NCBI GenBank assembly: GCA_009760855.2 | Contig: WPIO01000021.1 | Coordinates: 930,001-994,000 of the forward strand | Direction of reading: 5' to 3' | Source: Cristatella mucedo | Taxonomy: Eukaryota; Bryozoa; Phylactolaemata; Cristatellidae | DNA: 64,000 nt | In this document: positions 1 through 11,639 of the stretch, one piece after another | Layout: each line of letters starts with the position of its first letter | Numbering within the stretch: the stretch's first letter is position 1 | Notes under the pieces: model-generated | What the model saw: the letters and a program-made list of their open reading frames with translations, nothing else | The model's database searches: none | Told to the model about the DNA's origin: nothing | Made by a program: the position numbers and the translations under genes

Positions 1-1462
1 AATTGTCTGCTGCATGACTTCAGTCTCCGACCAAGGCGTGGGGTTCGCGTACCTGAGCTGACCGTAAAATAAAGTCAAGCAAGTGGCAGACAATCTCTGG
101 TATACAAATGGACCGACTGGCAGTGCTTGCACCAATTCAGAAGAGTCGTAGGATCAGCGGTTCGCGCCGGTGAAGAAAACCGAAAATGAAGGCTTGCTAT
201 AAGAGCTTGCTGAAGTTATTGGTCATTTGACGGAAACATTGACTTGCTAAAGGATTCTTCAAAATACGATAGAGTTAGAAATAAGTAGATTTTCCACTGC
301 GACTTTCAGACTTTGTCTGTGGGACTCAACGTATATTCAAAATTATAGAGGTTGAGTAGCCTACAAGTTCGACAAAAAGGGCAAATATGTTTTCAATTTC
401 TCATGTCATTGCGAAGTTTTAGTTTCACTCGGACCTGCAGTGAATCGGAAGGGCTTTGATGTGCGCTGAGGGCTAACTTTTGTGCTTACTAATTCTGGCT
501 TCGTATATTCGATGGTATACCAGAGTGTTTAATCGGCGTGAATGACTAAAGCTAATAACAAGACCAATGCATAAAATCACGTCAGCCATTGAAAATATAC
601 CAACAGAGACCAGGAAGCAGCAGTCTGTGACGCTGATCGCTGATGTAAATATATATTAATTGTAGATAGCATAAAAAAGCGCTGCGACCATACTTTAAAA
701 TCCACCTAGCGAGGAAGTGGCTCGAAGTGTTAGGGTCAACCATTTTCCAATGTTTTGGGGTACAGAACCCAAATGACCGATCGCCAATCTCGTATCCTTG
801 CCTGGTCTGAGGAGCAACAAGTCAACGAGGTAGCAGAGTCTATAAGGTTTGACTTTTTGAGTCTTTTACTTAATAACGTTGAAAATGTAGCAAGAGACCT
901 TACTGTTACCTTCGTTAATTATCAGTGCGAGAGTCTTGAAGATATCATGTATGCAAGAAAGTGATTTGTGAAGCTCCTTAAGCATCAATGTAGCTCGCCC
1001 CAACGTCTTGCTTCTGACTGATGCAGTCACTTTGCACGATGCAACAGATCTTTTAACCTTAACGAATTCACCACCGCGAAGTGCCCTCCAAGTAAGACTT
1101 CTGAGCTTATATGCTTTGGTGGACTCAGCATTTGGATTCATCGTGATCTCTCATTATTATCTCTCATATTATCAGGCCTTTGTATGTCAGGCGGCAGTGA
1201 GCTCTGGCAGAAATGAGTTGTACTATGTTTTTTTTTTCAAAGGATTGATCCAGAGCAAGTGTATTCATTCGACCCGATCGGCTCTTGGAAACACCACGAG
1301 ACTTGGAGAATTAGATCTCTGAGGGTGCTATGAAAACTATGTTATCATGATTATTACTATTATTAAATAGAGCTAAATTGGATGCTGATTTTCGTTTAAA
1401 GTCCTCCGATGAGCATACTGACCCAGTTAGCGACGCCCAGCAGCCAGTGGACAAGTAAAACC
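1..1462. other. Unannotated outer part of left arm
   Basis: AT-rich sequence with short open frames only (755-964 plus, 866-1141 minus). None shows a domain, splice pattern or codon bias I recognise. They are identical in the partner arm because the DNA is identical, which is not evidence of coding. Confidence 0.5.
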
Positions 1463-1636
1463 TAGATGATAAAACAGCCTGTTTTTTATATAGCGACAGA
1501 AAAGCCTTTACGGCTATCACCACCGCTTACAGTGGCGATAAAAGATCGCCCACCGTAGGAATCGAACCCACGACCTCAGGACCGAGGTCGTGAAAGCAAC
1601 TAACTGCCTTACCTAGTGTGCCATCACAGCTCGGAT
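1463..1636 (-). repeat. tRNA-derived SINE (family B), minus strand
   Basis: Read on the minus strand it has a tRNA-like head with a B box (GTGGGTTCGATTCC), then a GGCGAT...ATCGCC hairpin, a GCGGTGGTGATAGCCGTAAAGG block and the family end AGGCTGTTTTATCATCT. The segment between the A and B boxes is a long inverted repeat, CACGACCTCGG against CCTGAGGTCGTG. Partner-arm copy at 31924-32093. Confidence 0.8.
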
Positions 1637-2611
1637 GACACTCATGCACTTCACAGAAGCCACTTGAGTTCTGCATAAAAGAGTCCGCCGTGGTAAGTTT
1701 TGAGATCTTCCAACTCCCACCTCGTGGGTATCTCTTCAGCAATAGACTGGTCCTTTTGTGTTTGCAGCCGCTTTGGAAGCCCGGCTGTCGGTTTTAATCA
1801 CACTTTTTTTTAATGATCGACAGTCGCCTTCTTGGTCATGCTGCATGCACCCTTGCAAGCCCGCAGGCGCGTGAACCGTTGCACAAAATCGTTGATACTG
1901 TTCTGAGAAATCTCACTAAACAAGCTGAATAGAAAAATGGACCTCGGTCGAGCATTCTTTCGAATAGCGCTGGGAAAGCTGTATGTTGCACGAGCTCGGT
2001 CGACCGTTACCACGTACCTTAGTGTCCTTGAGCGCAGCAAGCCTTCTCGGCACAGCACTCCTTATCTGGCAAGGCAAGACTCGCCAGATTAGCCATTGCA
2101 GCGATGCAAGCCAACGGCAGCTCACCAGGAGACAGCTTAGGATAGCGATCGGCGCTGGTCTTGCCTTTCCCCCACTATTACTGATTATTTGAGGCAATAA
2201 ATTATCCCCCAATCTTAGTCACAAAGCCAAGTTCTTACACCTTAGGTAGCCTAAGAAGTTCTCAGAGGTTGTGATAACTAGTCTAGCTGATCGCCATTTG
2301 GGGCTGAGAGCTTTTAGTAAGTGCTTATGCGAAAGAGTTGGTATTCAAAGTTGATACTCCAACCGCTTGCAATAGGGATAAAGGCACATTTCTTAGAAAG
2401 CGCTAAGAAGTATGCATCCTTTAAAAATTCCGCGTTTGCAGGTTGTGGTTGCGGACCATCAAACACAGTTTTTTCTCCGTTGGAAGAAATTGCAGGAAAA
2501 AAGACTGAAGAGGAAGCGTCATCGGAGTAATCCTCTTATCAGGGAGCCCTAGAGAACTCTGTCGATGAATTTTCTTTACTCGTTTCAATATGCTATTGCA
2601 CTATTCATTTG

Positions 2612-2757
2612 AGGGCGGTGATAGCCAAGAAGTTAAGATGCTCGCTCATCACGACTGAGGTCGTGGGTTTGAATCCTTAGTGGGCGATCTTGTAAGCTGT
2701 GGTGATAGCCTTTAGGGCTCTTCTGCCTCTATACAAATGAGGTTATTAAATCAGCTA
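2612..2757 (+). repeat. SINE family B, plus strand
   Basis: Diverged copy: head AGTTAAGATGCTCGCTC, B box GTGGGTTTGAATCC, GGGCGATC, GGTGATAGCC, and tail CTATACAAATGAGG ending in AAATCAGCT. The head differs from the copy at 1463 and resembles the heads at 5125 and 34979, which suggests subfamilies. Partner at 30800-30945. Confidence 0.75.
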
Positions 2758-4500
2758 AAAGAAATTTCTACTGTCAAATGGCGATTTATGAATGACACCA
2801 ACTATGGTTTTCGCTCTTATTTATCCAGAATCAATTTACGCGTGACCGCCTAATATCCAGAGATCACCGTTGACTTTTATAGTTTCTGCGAATTGTGCTG
2901 ACCTGTGATATGCATTCTCGCTACAAAACCACTTTGTACCACTGCAAGCAGCCTCTTACCGGTTGCAGACAAGGAGAATGCGACGGCTACTGCTGATCCT
3001 GCTACTTTCACCCCTTGAAAAACAAGGCTAAGCGAGGTCGGATAAGTAGCAAAGAAAGATTGCGACTCATTTAGGAAATGAGCTTTAGAGAAGACAATCT
3101 TGAAGCTCTGGATCGAAAGAGGCGCTGCTGTGTGAGACACAAGAGTGCATCTGTAGCCTGGGTGTCGGAAAGAAGGTGAGGCACTCCGAGGGCGATGTGG
3201 AGCTCAATATTACTTCAATTTTAGAAGCCTATTTCTTATCTGTAAGAGGCCATCTTTATGCGGTGGTTTTCAGTTCAACTCGAAAGCATTTTTGCTGTAA
3301 GACAGTCAATGATAAAAATAAAAAGGACTAGGTGTCCCTGCTGGGAAGTCAGCGTGGCTATGCATAACCGACTAGCAGTTATCAGAGCCTGTATTGGCCA
3401 GCCTTTTATAATGCAATCAATTTGCGGGTTTTCGTACGCGAGTTGCTGAAAACCAAGCCTCATTCTTTCTTATACGTAATTCACAAAATGCGATGCATTC
3501 AGAAAGTGTATGCATACTGTGAAGTATTCAGTTCCTGAAGAATCACGTGTGTGACAACTGAACGTCGAGAGCATCTTTTGTAGTCTTTTGCTCAAAAGGA
3601 CCGTGTACATGGTTTTGCAGGACCCGGAACATGTTACCCTGTCGATGCGTTTTTTCACACTTCGCCCGCTGACATGCAGGTCGTATTTGAGTAACTAGCC
3701 AAGTGCTGGCGTAACACTCAGCAACGTACTCATCAGTTGCTAGGGAATCGAGATAAATCAGTCCTCTACCAACTCGATGCCATCGGCGAGGAATGTCTTG
3801 GCAATGAGCCAATAATATAGCCGGGCGTCTCTGCGATTAAAGTGCCCTTCCCGAATGTTTGCGTAGTGGCAAAACATGAAGCACGCACAGCTTCATTTTC
3901 TCGTTAGGAAATTCCTGCAGCTCAAGTGCTATTGCAGCAATCTTTCTTGCGTTGATGGCCATCAAGTCTTACGGTGAGATGCTCTTCCACTGCCAACGCC
4001 TGTGATGAAACGACGTGAGAAATACGCATGACTGCCAGGTTAGGTAATGTCCTAAGCAATGACATGCTCTGCATTGTTTTAATGTTTACAAAATGGCTAA
4101 CGTAACGAGTAAGACTGCGTAATGATGCGTTTAGTGTGAAGCAGCGAAATGACGTCGTCGTTGAACCAAAACGGAGCCCAAACTGATTTCTAGAAAAACA
4201 CAATTAATATTAGAGAAAGTGCAGAATAGTGTGCATTCGGATAGTGCTGCCAATTTGAGCTTTTTCTTTTGCAAGAGGCTGTAACAAGCTGAAAAGAGCG
4301 TGGTGAGTATTGTATTTACGAAAAGAGACAAGCGCTTGGTGTGCTAGCTGAAGGAGTCTTAAAAGATCATTATTTTTTTAGTTTGCCATTCTCTATGCAT
4401 GTGCTATATATTTTGCGGCAAACTGAAATTAATTGCTCATCTTTCAAGTCAGGCTAAACGCCTTACGACGTGAAATAACTCGGCCAAACCTTCTGACTTA
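2758..4500. other. Unannotated part of left arm
   Basis: No recognisable gene. Short open frames near 2877-3140, 3543-3812 and 3922-4203 (minus) lack domains. The partner arm joins or splits these frames through one- or two-base indels (for example at 3650 and 4196), which argues against selection for coding. Confidence 0.5.
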
Positions 4501-4515
4501 TGTGATTGCGAGGGA

Positions 4516-4587
4516 CAGAGAGAGAGAGAGAGAACGAGTGAGAGAGAGTGGGATAGGAAGAGGGAGACAGAAAGAGTGAGAGAGAGT

Positions 4588-4619
<32 letters not shown>

Positions 4620-4627
4620 AGAGAGAA

Positions 4628-4686
<59 letters not shown>

Positions 4687-4697
4687 GAGAGCTCTCG
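4516..4697. repeat. (GA)n microsatellite, left arm
   Basis: Almost uninterrupted GA dinucleotide tract with occasional GT, AA and CG interruptions. The partner is the CT tract at 28862-29044, about 8 bp longer, so this is one of the few places where the arms differ. Open frames across it (Leu/Ser or Arg/Glu strings) are artefacts. Confidence 0.95.
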
Positions 4698-5124
4698 CGC
4701 TCGAGAGAGAAAGTGAGAGAGTGATGAGACGAGAAAAATAGAAACACAGCCAGGCAGAGTGAGATGGGAGAAGCCAAGGAGGTTTGGCATTGTTCTATAT
4801 TCGGAAGCTGAACTTCTTTCTCACATGGATAGCTGGAATTTAAATGTTTTCGTGGCAAGTAGAATAATATTGAAGTAGTCATAGAATACGTGTCAGAATA
4901 CAAAAAGCCTAAATGCAGTCGTAACATTTTCAGCAAGAGCTCAAGTTATAACCACTGCCGAAGCTGATTCACAATGTAGTACTGACGATCAAATAAGCCC
5001 ATTGTTAGCCGTCTTTAATAAAACAAGTAGGTTATTTACGTCTCTTATATATTAGATTGCAGATGCACTGTGATTATCCAGACCCTCAGGTCTTTTGCAC
5101 TGGCTGCAACCATTAGCTCCAAAA

Positions 5125-5284
5125 TGGCGGTGATAGCCCTGGAGTTAAGCAATGTTCTCGCTCTTCACTACCAAGGTCGTGAGCTCTATTCTGCAGTGGC
5201 CAATCGTGTATTGCCAACTGCATGAGGTGGTAACAATCGTTAAGGCTCTTCTGCCGCTATACAAATGAGGCTGCTAAATCAGCT
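5125..5284 (+). repeat. SINE family B, plus strand
   Basis: Degenerate copy. The B-box region reads AGGTCGTGAGCTCTATTC, followed by CAGTGGCCAATCGTGTATTG, AAGGCTCTTCTGCCGCTATA and the end GCTGCTAAATCAGCT. Partner at 28283-28443. Confidence 0.7.
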
Positions 5285-7236
5285 AAACTTGTTTCCCACG
5301 CTATGTTTAAAATATTCACGTATCGTAAATCCGTACAAACAAACGATATCAAACTATATCTTCGGGAGAATTTCAGCCATCTAAACTAATCCTAACATAA
5401 GCCCGTGGATGGCTTTGTTCGTGATCTGAGATTGACATGCAAAAATCCCTTGAAATTAGATAAAAAGAATATTTCAGGATAAACAAAAGTCCTTCAGGGT
5501 GGGTTAAAAAACAAAAAGTTGTTCAATTACGTGAGATGTTTTTCCTATGAGAGCTAGGCTATACAACCTCACCATCGAAACCCGGAAGTTGCTAAGATTG
5601 CAGTCTCATAGTTGTACCGATGTCAAGGGCCAATCAAATATCGCTTGATTAGGCAGTGGCACATTCATGCTCTGATTACTAATACAAAATAGATTACCGC
5701 AAGTCATTTTTTCAAGACAATTCAACGAAGCTTTTGCTGACGCTAAAGAAATAAAAGACCCGATTTGTCCAGAGAAGTAAAGTTAGATGCTCAGATCTTT
5801 CCTTCTCTTTAATGAAGATCTTCTCTAGTTGTATTCAGACAGCGAAAAATAATTTAGTTTGATTCTATTATTCTCAAAGTTTCAGACTAGCTTCAATCAT
5901 AAGCACACCCACTTAGCTAGCCACCGAAGTCTACTATCTTGTTAGATGAGGTAGATACGAATATTAATAAAACAGTTATGTTGTAGAGATTCTAGGTCGT
6001 GAGATGTAGGACTTTCACGAAGTGTTGAAGCGCTCTAAAATTAGAAATGAGACATCTTTTGATTCACAAATCTTTACAAGAATTGATGAGAAACTCTGAG
6101 CTTGAATTGCTTAGAAGATCGTTCAATGGCCTTGCACGTTAATGATAAGCAAACGTACTCACACACCACGAATAGCATACAATGTAAGCCATTAAAAAAT
6201 TAAATACAATGTTCAAGTTCACCTGGAATATTTTTACCAGAATACAATCCTTCTTCATGTCGGGTTATTTTTTCCCTTACTATTAATGTAGCCTGAAATA
6301 TATTTGTAACTGCATGCACCGCATAAATAGTTAATAGTCAAGCTTGATTTTAGCCAATCATTTCTCTTTAAATTTAATGTATATTTTCGTCCATTTTTGA
6401 GCTCCTAAAGCTTCTCCGGGGTTTTTTCGGAGGTAATATGCCCTTAGGCAGGGGTTCTTCAAAGCCGAAGAGCATTACATAATTATTTGCTAGCGGCCCT
6501 GATACTTTATAGTTTAAATATTTCTAATTGTTGACACTAACTGCCGGGTGCAAGACATAGCTAATAACAAAGCAGCATTTTTATTACTTATTTTTTATGG
6601 CAATAAAATAAATACTTTGCAAAATAAATGTAGCGAAAACTGAATCCAGCTTATAGTCTTCTCAATCCTATTCAAAGTTTTGACATTTCTAGCTGTACCA
6701 AAAAAGCAATATTAATCTAAAAATACAATTAGAGATGGCTTTGGGTGAATTTACCATACCGATATTTCATAATTTTGAGCATATAATCCATCAGTTTCAT
6801 GACAGACAAGTGAAAATGCAAAGGATAAGTAAAAATATCTTTTGTTTGAAACAATAAAGTGCACACGCTGTGCTGCATAAACTCTGATACTCAAGTTACA
6901 ATTTTGCATTTTATCTGCAAACATTTGCTTCTACTTCATGCATATCAGTTTACTTAATTTTGCCACTGCCAAATCTTCCAACGCGTATACAAATTTACTA
7001 AATTTTCAGTCACAGGAATGCAAGACGAAATCACAACAAATTCAAATAAATCGTCGGTGGACCTGCCTTTCACTTTGCATTTCTAGAAATGCTTTCACTT
7101 TTTGCATCTACCTGAAAAGGTAGTCATTAGAGATCGGATGGAGAAAATCATTCACAGAGTTTACTATAATTATTGTTCATGCTTTTTCTAAATACATTTA
7201 TTTACTATTAGTAAAAACTTAATGAACAGCTCGACG
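5285..7236. other. Unannotated AT-rich part of left arm
   Basis: No open frame of note and no recognised element. The segment 6930-7160 is repeated, inverted and diverged, near 8320-8400 of the same arm and again around 39730-39990, so part of this stretch belongs to an unclassified interspersed repeat. Confidence 0.45.
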
Positions 7237-7399
7237 GTGAGCCATGATGGCTCACTAGGTAAGGTTGCCGCTTTTCAGGACCTCGGCCCCGAGGTCGTGG
7301 GTTCGAATCCTGTGGTGGGCGATCCTTTATCGCCGCAAGCGGTTGTGATAGCCGTAAAGGTTCTTCTGTCGGCTTTACAAAAGAGGCTATTTAATCAGT
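7237..7399 (+). repeat. SINE family B, plus strand (best preserved)
   Basis: Clear A-box region (TGGCTCACTAGGTAAGG), a perfect 8-bp inverted repeat GACCTCGG-CC-CCGAGGTC in the anticodon-arm position, a B box GTGGGTTCGAATCC matching the pol III consensus, GGGCGATCCTTTATCGCC and the family end GGCTATTTAATCAGT. Partner at 26167-26329. Confidence 0.85.
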
Positions 7400-7429
7400 A
7401 TTTATTTATTTAAGTTGCTAACAACTGCT

Positions 7430-9710
7430 AGCATTCGTTTTTGTTCATTGTAATAAAAAAGGCATCGCTAGGCTGTCTAACATTTAAAGGATTAAACTTC
7501 AAGCGCGATGAAGAAATCTTGAAGAGTGTCACAGATGTCGATAAATCGACCGTGCAGCCCACATTTTTCAAATGGTCGTGAAGTTTCAATCGTTTTGCAA
7601 AAAAAGTAGAACGCTTCGGGAAAACCATGAAGATGGCGGCGTCAATTATCAAAAATACTCTTTGCAAAGTTTACATTTACTTAATACAAATTTAAAGAGA
7701 GAAAAAGTTTTCCTGTTTTTCCGTGCAATTGAACCTTTGTGTGTGACGGCGTTTAATTACCAATTTTCCCAGTGAGCGAAGTCGCAGATACTCTAGGCCA
7801 CACACAAAATAAAGCGTCTCCCAGTCCCCTCTTTCTAGATGTCCTGTGCTTCGGGTGTATTCACTTCATTGGCTATTCTTTGAACTAAAAGCAAAGTGAA
7901 ATAAATTTAAAAGTACTAGCTGATTTAACAGCCTCTTTGTACCCACTGTGTTTTTCCGCATAGCCACAGAAGAGCCTTACGGCTATCACCACCGCTTGCA
8001 GTGGCAATTAATGATTGCCCATGACCTCGGCGCCAAAGACGTGAAAAGCAACCGCCTTATCTAGTGTGCCATCACGGCTGAAACTGCACATATCACTTTT
8101 ATTCAAGAGTTGTATGCCACCGGTCACTTATTTAGAACCCAAGCTGCTTGGACTCCGCATTTGTTCAGTAGTGATCATTTAGCACTCACGACTTTTCTGA
8201 ACTACAGATTGCAGTGAACTACATTAACCTACATCATGAATTATTGTGAAAGTTGAAAGCGGTCCTATAAATGATATTCAAGCTCGTTTAGGATGCAGCT
8301 TTACTCAAAATCTTTGAATTTTCTGTGACTTCATCCGGCAAGCCTGTGACTAAAAATCGAGTAAATTTGTATAGGCGTAGGTGGATTTGGAAAGGCCAAA
8401 GTAAATAAGCTTTAATATTAATAGAACACTGTCTGCAATAATAAAATGCTTTGCATGTGCTCGCTACATATTTTAAAGGTACTTATTTTCTTTAACTACT
8501 CGAGCTTTTGTAAGGATGATGCCACTTGCCCAGCATGTATACACTCTGTGCATCAATGGATATCGCCAGCTCAATAGGTGTTTGATATGCATGAAATTTG
8601 AATAAATGATCGCACGTATTATATAGAATAACCTTTTGAGCATTAAATTTAAAAAAATTCAGTTTACTCAATACAGAATCTAATATAATTCCTAAGAAAT
8701 AAGCTGCAAAAATAAGATTATGATTGTGAAATGCAACAAACAGACACAAGTGAACTTTCTGAACGAGTTTGCTTCTTTGACTATGCACTGTATAATTACT
8801 CGCCCAAATGCCCTTTCGATTACAGCTGACCTTGGGCAAGCTCCGACTACAGAGCGTATCTTTGAAAAGGCTTTCAAAAATCACAATTACCTGCATATCT
8901 ACTGACATAAGAGGATTATCTAGGCTCTTAAAAACTCACCCTTGCTAGGACCACATCGAGCATCCAAGAGGATATAGTTGATTGCACTCGCGTAATCCAA
9001 CAATTTTAGTATCAGCTGTAAAATATCTCCTTAACCGCTCCCAGGTTTGCATTAAACCAGAGTTACTCGCAGCAATCTAGTATTACGCCTGTTTAGATTT
9101 TGTGTAAGCAAGATAGGCAAGATCAGACTTATTTCCGCTGCAGCATCCACACTAAACTCAATAAATCGTCTCTTTTCAACCCTAATTCTCGTCAATCGCT
9201 TATGTCTGACACTGTTGACCTCACCTTGAAGTTTATCTCCAAGTCATACATTACTGCTAGGACTCGAAGAATCATGCCAAGTGCTCACCGTCTGAGATTG
9301 TTAGATTTGCTGGTGCCTAAGTTAAATGACCTGTTAATTTTATCCCGAGCTTTAGCATCACCCTTCAGCAATCCAAGAGATCGCTGTCAGGCATCTTAAG
9401 CAGCAATCAACGCTACATTAAGACAGCTTGAAAAACAATGCCCAAACTCCATTCTGCCACTCCTGTCAAAAAGCCTCTTGCAAAAAGCAAAAAAACAGTC
9501 AGTTGCATATCAGATAAGCGGTCGCACACAAGCAATAAATATAGCGATACAATTTCGGTTAGATAGTATAGCTCATCTTCCACCGAGATATTATGGCTGC
9601 AAGTGTTCCTAGCTAGCCTAACGTCTGCTCTAAATAACTAGGCGATAGTACACGCTTTGCTTCATCAGGTGAGTCAAGTCATTCGGAAATTGGCCTGCGT
9701 CTTTTCATAG
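7430..9710. repeat. Unclassified interspersed repeat region (left-arm copy)
   Basis: This stretch has a diverged relative at 38420-41250 (for example the match around GAACCCAAGCTGCTT at 8136 and 38531, and ATCTTTGAAAAGGCT at 8859 and 40388). In the relative, the part matching 6930-7690 is inverted compared with the rest. No transposase or RT is visible. Open frames at 8492-8908 and 9100-9399 are not conserved as frames in the diverged copy, so they look non-coding. It could be a decayed non-autonomous element or an old segmental duplication. Confidence 0.55.
7918..8081 (-). repeat. SINE family B, minus strand
   Basis: Starts with the reverse-complemented family end (AGCTGATTTAACAGCCTC) and contains GCCACAGAAGAGCCTTACGG, CACCGCTTGCAGTGGC and a head CTAGTGTGCCATCACGGCT. 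The B box is partly deleted (GCCCATGACCTCGG). Partner at 25485-25648. Confidence 0.75.
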
Positions 9711-10297
9711 CACTCAAACATTACGCAGCTTTCATCGCCACTTATCTCTCTGTATATCTATTAGCTTTAAAACTGAGCGATTGGGTGATATATGGCACCC
9801 AGTCAGATTCTTTTCGGGAATGTTGCCTTAGTCAGTGTACCTCCGCTAATACCGCTAGATCTCTCGAGGGAATACATTCGGCTACCAAATTATCGATTTA
9901 GACACATTATTTCGCCACTGTCCTAATCCTAATCTTTTAATCGAAAATGCATTTTAATTGCAATGCTTAGGTCCTATTTTGGTAGAACATTTCAGATAGG
10001 AGACATCGACCGCCGCCGATCCATCTAAAATCATTTGAAACATGGATGATCTCACGGATTTTGGATCTGCTGTATACCTACTTATTTTAACAATCTATAC
10101 TCTCCCTTATGCCCGCGGAATCGTCAAGCATGATGGTATCGCTCCTAAACAGATGTCATTTAACTGTACCCGTTTTTGGTTGCCCTGGCCTTCCCGGGCC
10201 TCAGATTCCCTCCCAACTCCTTCAAAGCTTACGTTTATGGTATTTGCATCTAGATGGAAGCTAAACATATCAGTTTGAAAGACCGGCAAGCACTACT

Positions 10298-10690
10298 ATA
10301 ATAATAATGATAATAATAATACACTTTATAAAGCACCCTCAGAGAACTCAATCTCTTTCTAGGTGCTTTACATTTTCTGCAAAGGGAAACGCGATTGAAT
10401 GGTGAGTAATGTCATGGTCGATAAACAACATGAATAACATGGTAAGGGGTGACATGCACAGGGTCAGCATGTAAATGTGGTTAGTGGCAGCATGCACGGT
10501 GTCAGCACGCATAAGCACATGAAGGACGAATCACGGGAACCCAAGAAGTGATTATGCTTGGCAATCACATCAGCAAGAGGGAGAGCATAAGCCGTGTAAA
10601 GAACAGGACCTAGCATGGAGCCCTGAGGTACCCCATATTTCAGAGGTACCTAGGTTGATCTTTGTCCATTCACGTCAATACTCTGGATTC
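10298..10690 (-). mobile_element. LINE family A, 3' part with internal deletion
   Basis: On the minus strand it reads the RT segment around the GVPQG motif (CTTGCTGATGTGATTGCC at its end). About 870 bp of the ORF is then missing and it runs straight into the 3' UTR and the terminal hairpin AAAGCACCTAGAAAGAG...GGGTGCTTTA, ending in an (ATT)n-like tail. Compared with 41815-43112, everything from just before the YADD box to the end of the ORF is absent. The identical junction occurs in the partner arm (22874-23266), so the deletion predates the arm duplication or was copied between arms. Confidence 0.8.
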
Positions 10691-10905
10691 TTATCGTCCC
10701 GCATTAAACAATCTCTAGATGCTTCCCAAAGTCTCCTTACTGCCAATCCAGATTAAAAGCCATGGTTAGTAACACGGGTCGAGTCCCGAAGGAAGTGAGT
10801 AGTCGGCAACAAGCAGGCAATGCAACAGGCAGCCGCTAGGCTTCGTTGGGTCCAACGGGTCGCACCCTCTGTCCTCCCCCTTTGCCCTCTGCCCTGTTTC
10901 CAGCT

Positions 10906-10916
10906 CTTAATATACC
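10906..10916 (+). promoter_or_regulatory. TATA-like element upstream of exon 1
   Basis: TTAATATACC lies about 70 bp before the ATG at 10984, within a locally GC-rich stretch (CCACCCCGCG). The spacing suits a pol II start near 10935-10945. The match is weak and the assignment is inferred from position. Confidence 0.3.
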
Positions 10917-10983
10917 CACCCCGCGAATAGCTGAGTTGAGTCAATGCAGCGGCGCCCATGCTGGAGCTTTGGCCACGCCAGTG

Positions 10984-11103
10984 ATGGCCGTCACAAAACA
11001 AGCCGCCTGTGGCCTAACTGCGGTGCTTTTCTGTGCAGCTATAGCGTCGTGGTCCGTATACAGTAGCCAAAGCGTGGAGAGTCGGCTTCAGCAGCTAGAA
11101 GAC
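10984..11103 (+). CDS. First exon of putative membrane-anchored short-chain collagen-like gene (left copy)
   Basis: Forty codons from the ATG to a strong donor, GAC|GTAAGT. The peptide has a short basic/polar start (MAVTKQAAC), a hydrophobic segment of about 16-18 residues (GLTAVLFCAAIASWSVY), then a polar, heptad-like stretch (SVESRLQQLED). That is the usual N-terminal layout of invertebrate short-chain collagens: signal-anchor, short coiled coil, Gly-X-Y, C4 domain. The exon ends in phase 0. The spacer's terminal C4 exon at 17060 on the same strand accepts phase 1, so at least one intervening exon is required. I could not find a Gly-X-Y exon in 11104-17059. The link to the C4 exon is therefore inferred from strand, order and family architecture. 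The hydrophobic exon with its donor is seen directly. Confidence 0.5.
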
Positions 11104-11487
11104 GTAAGTAGAGCTTGGCAGAGCTGCATCCGTTTTTGTTAATAGCAGAAGCGAAGCTTCACACACTGTGTTTCGCTGAGCCGCTGACTGCAATGAGAGT
11201 GCTCGGTTCATGTAGCATGTTCAGGCGCTTTCGAGCGACATCACTCCAGGGATTTCCGGCGTCCAACTGATACGGGAGCCAAACAGCACATTTTTACATG
11301 CAGTAAGCAAAAACACGCTCTCCAAGCAGGAAGGTTCCCAGCACCCATATGATGGAAAACGAACTCCCCGATGAATAGTTTCATGTAGATAAGCACAGGT
11401 AGACTTAGTGAAACTATGGCGTTTTTGCATACCTTTTCTGCATATATTGATACTGGCTTTGCTACTCGTTTGATGTTGCCCCTTGGA

Positions 11488-11639
11488 TCTTAGTTCAGGG
11501 GTAAGGTGCTTGCTCTTCACAAGCCGAGTCGTGGGTCGTCGAATCCTGAAGTGGTTGATCCTATATTAAACACTACAAGCGGTTTGATGGCCGCGAAGAC
11601 TCTTCTGACGCGGATACAAATGTGGATGCTAAATTAGCT
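11488..11639 (+). repeat. SINE family B, plus strand
   Basis: Head TTAGTTCAGGGGTAAGGTGC, disturbed B box GTGGGTCGTCGAATCC, and tail ACGCGGATACAAATGTGGAT ending in TAAATTAGCT. It begins 66 bp inside the spacer. Confidence 0.65.

Larger units (their letters stand above)
1..11422 (+). repeat. Left arm of giant inverted repeat
   Basis: Reverse-complement twin of 22142-33554. Paired positions add to about 33554 at the outer edge, 33567 in the middle and 33564 at the inner edge, so net length differences over 11 kb are only about a dozen bases. Checked segments at 755-964, 3258-3449, 8492-8908, 9100-9399, 10042-10278 and 10753-11001 translate to the same peptides in the partner arm. The arm begins at or before base 1, so its outer end is not visible. 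The inner end is where both arms read GAAACTATGGCGT before diverging. Apart from one collagen-type exon, the content is repeats and sequence without recognisable coding potential. An assembly artefact cannot be excluded from sequence alone. Confidence 0.95.

Noticed and set aside
755-4331. Open frames repeated identically in both arms taken as conserved genes
   Set aside because: The identity is of the DNA itself, caused by the inverted duplication. Indels between arms break several of these frames and no domains are recognised.
4449-4936. Long Ser/Leu and Arg/Glu proteins over GA/CT tracts (also 28631-29110, 61356-61989, 63066-63380)
   Set aside because: Two-letter dinucleotide repeats stay open in several frames. 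There is no unique sequence of protein character outside the repeat, apart from the LINE-B residues noted.
7237-7330. Functional tRNA gene
   Set aside because: It has A- and B-box-like motifs, but no cloverleaf acceptor stem or anticodon loop, and the same head recurs with SINE tails at many sites.
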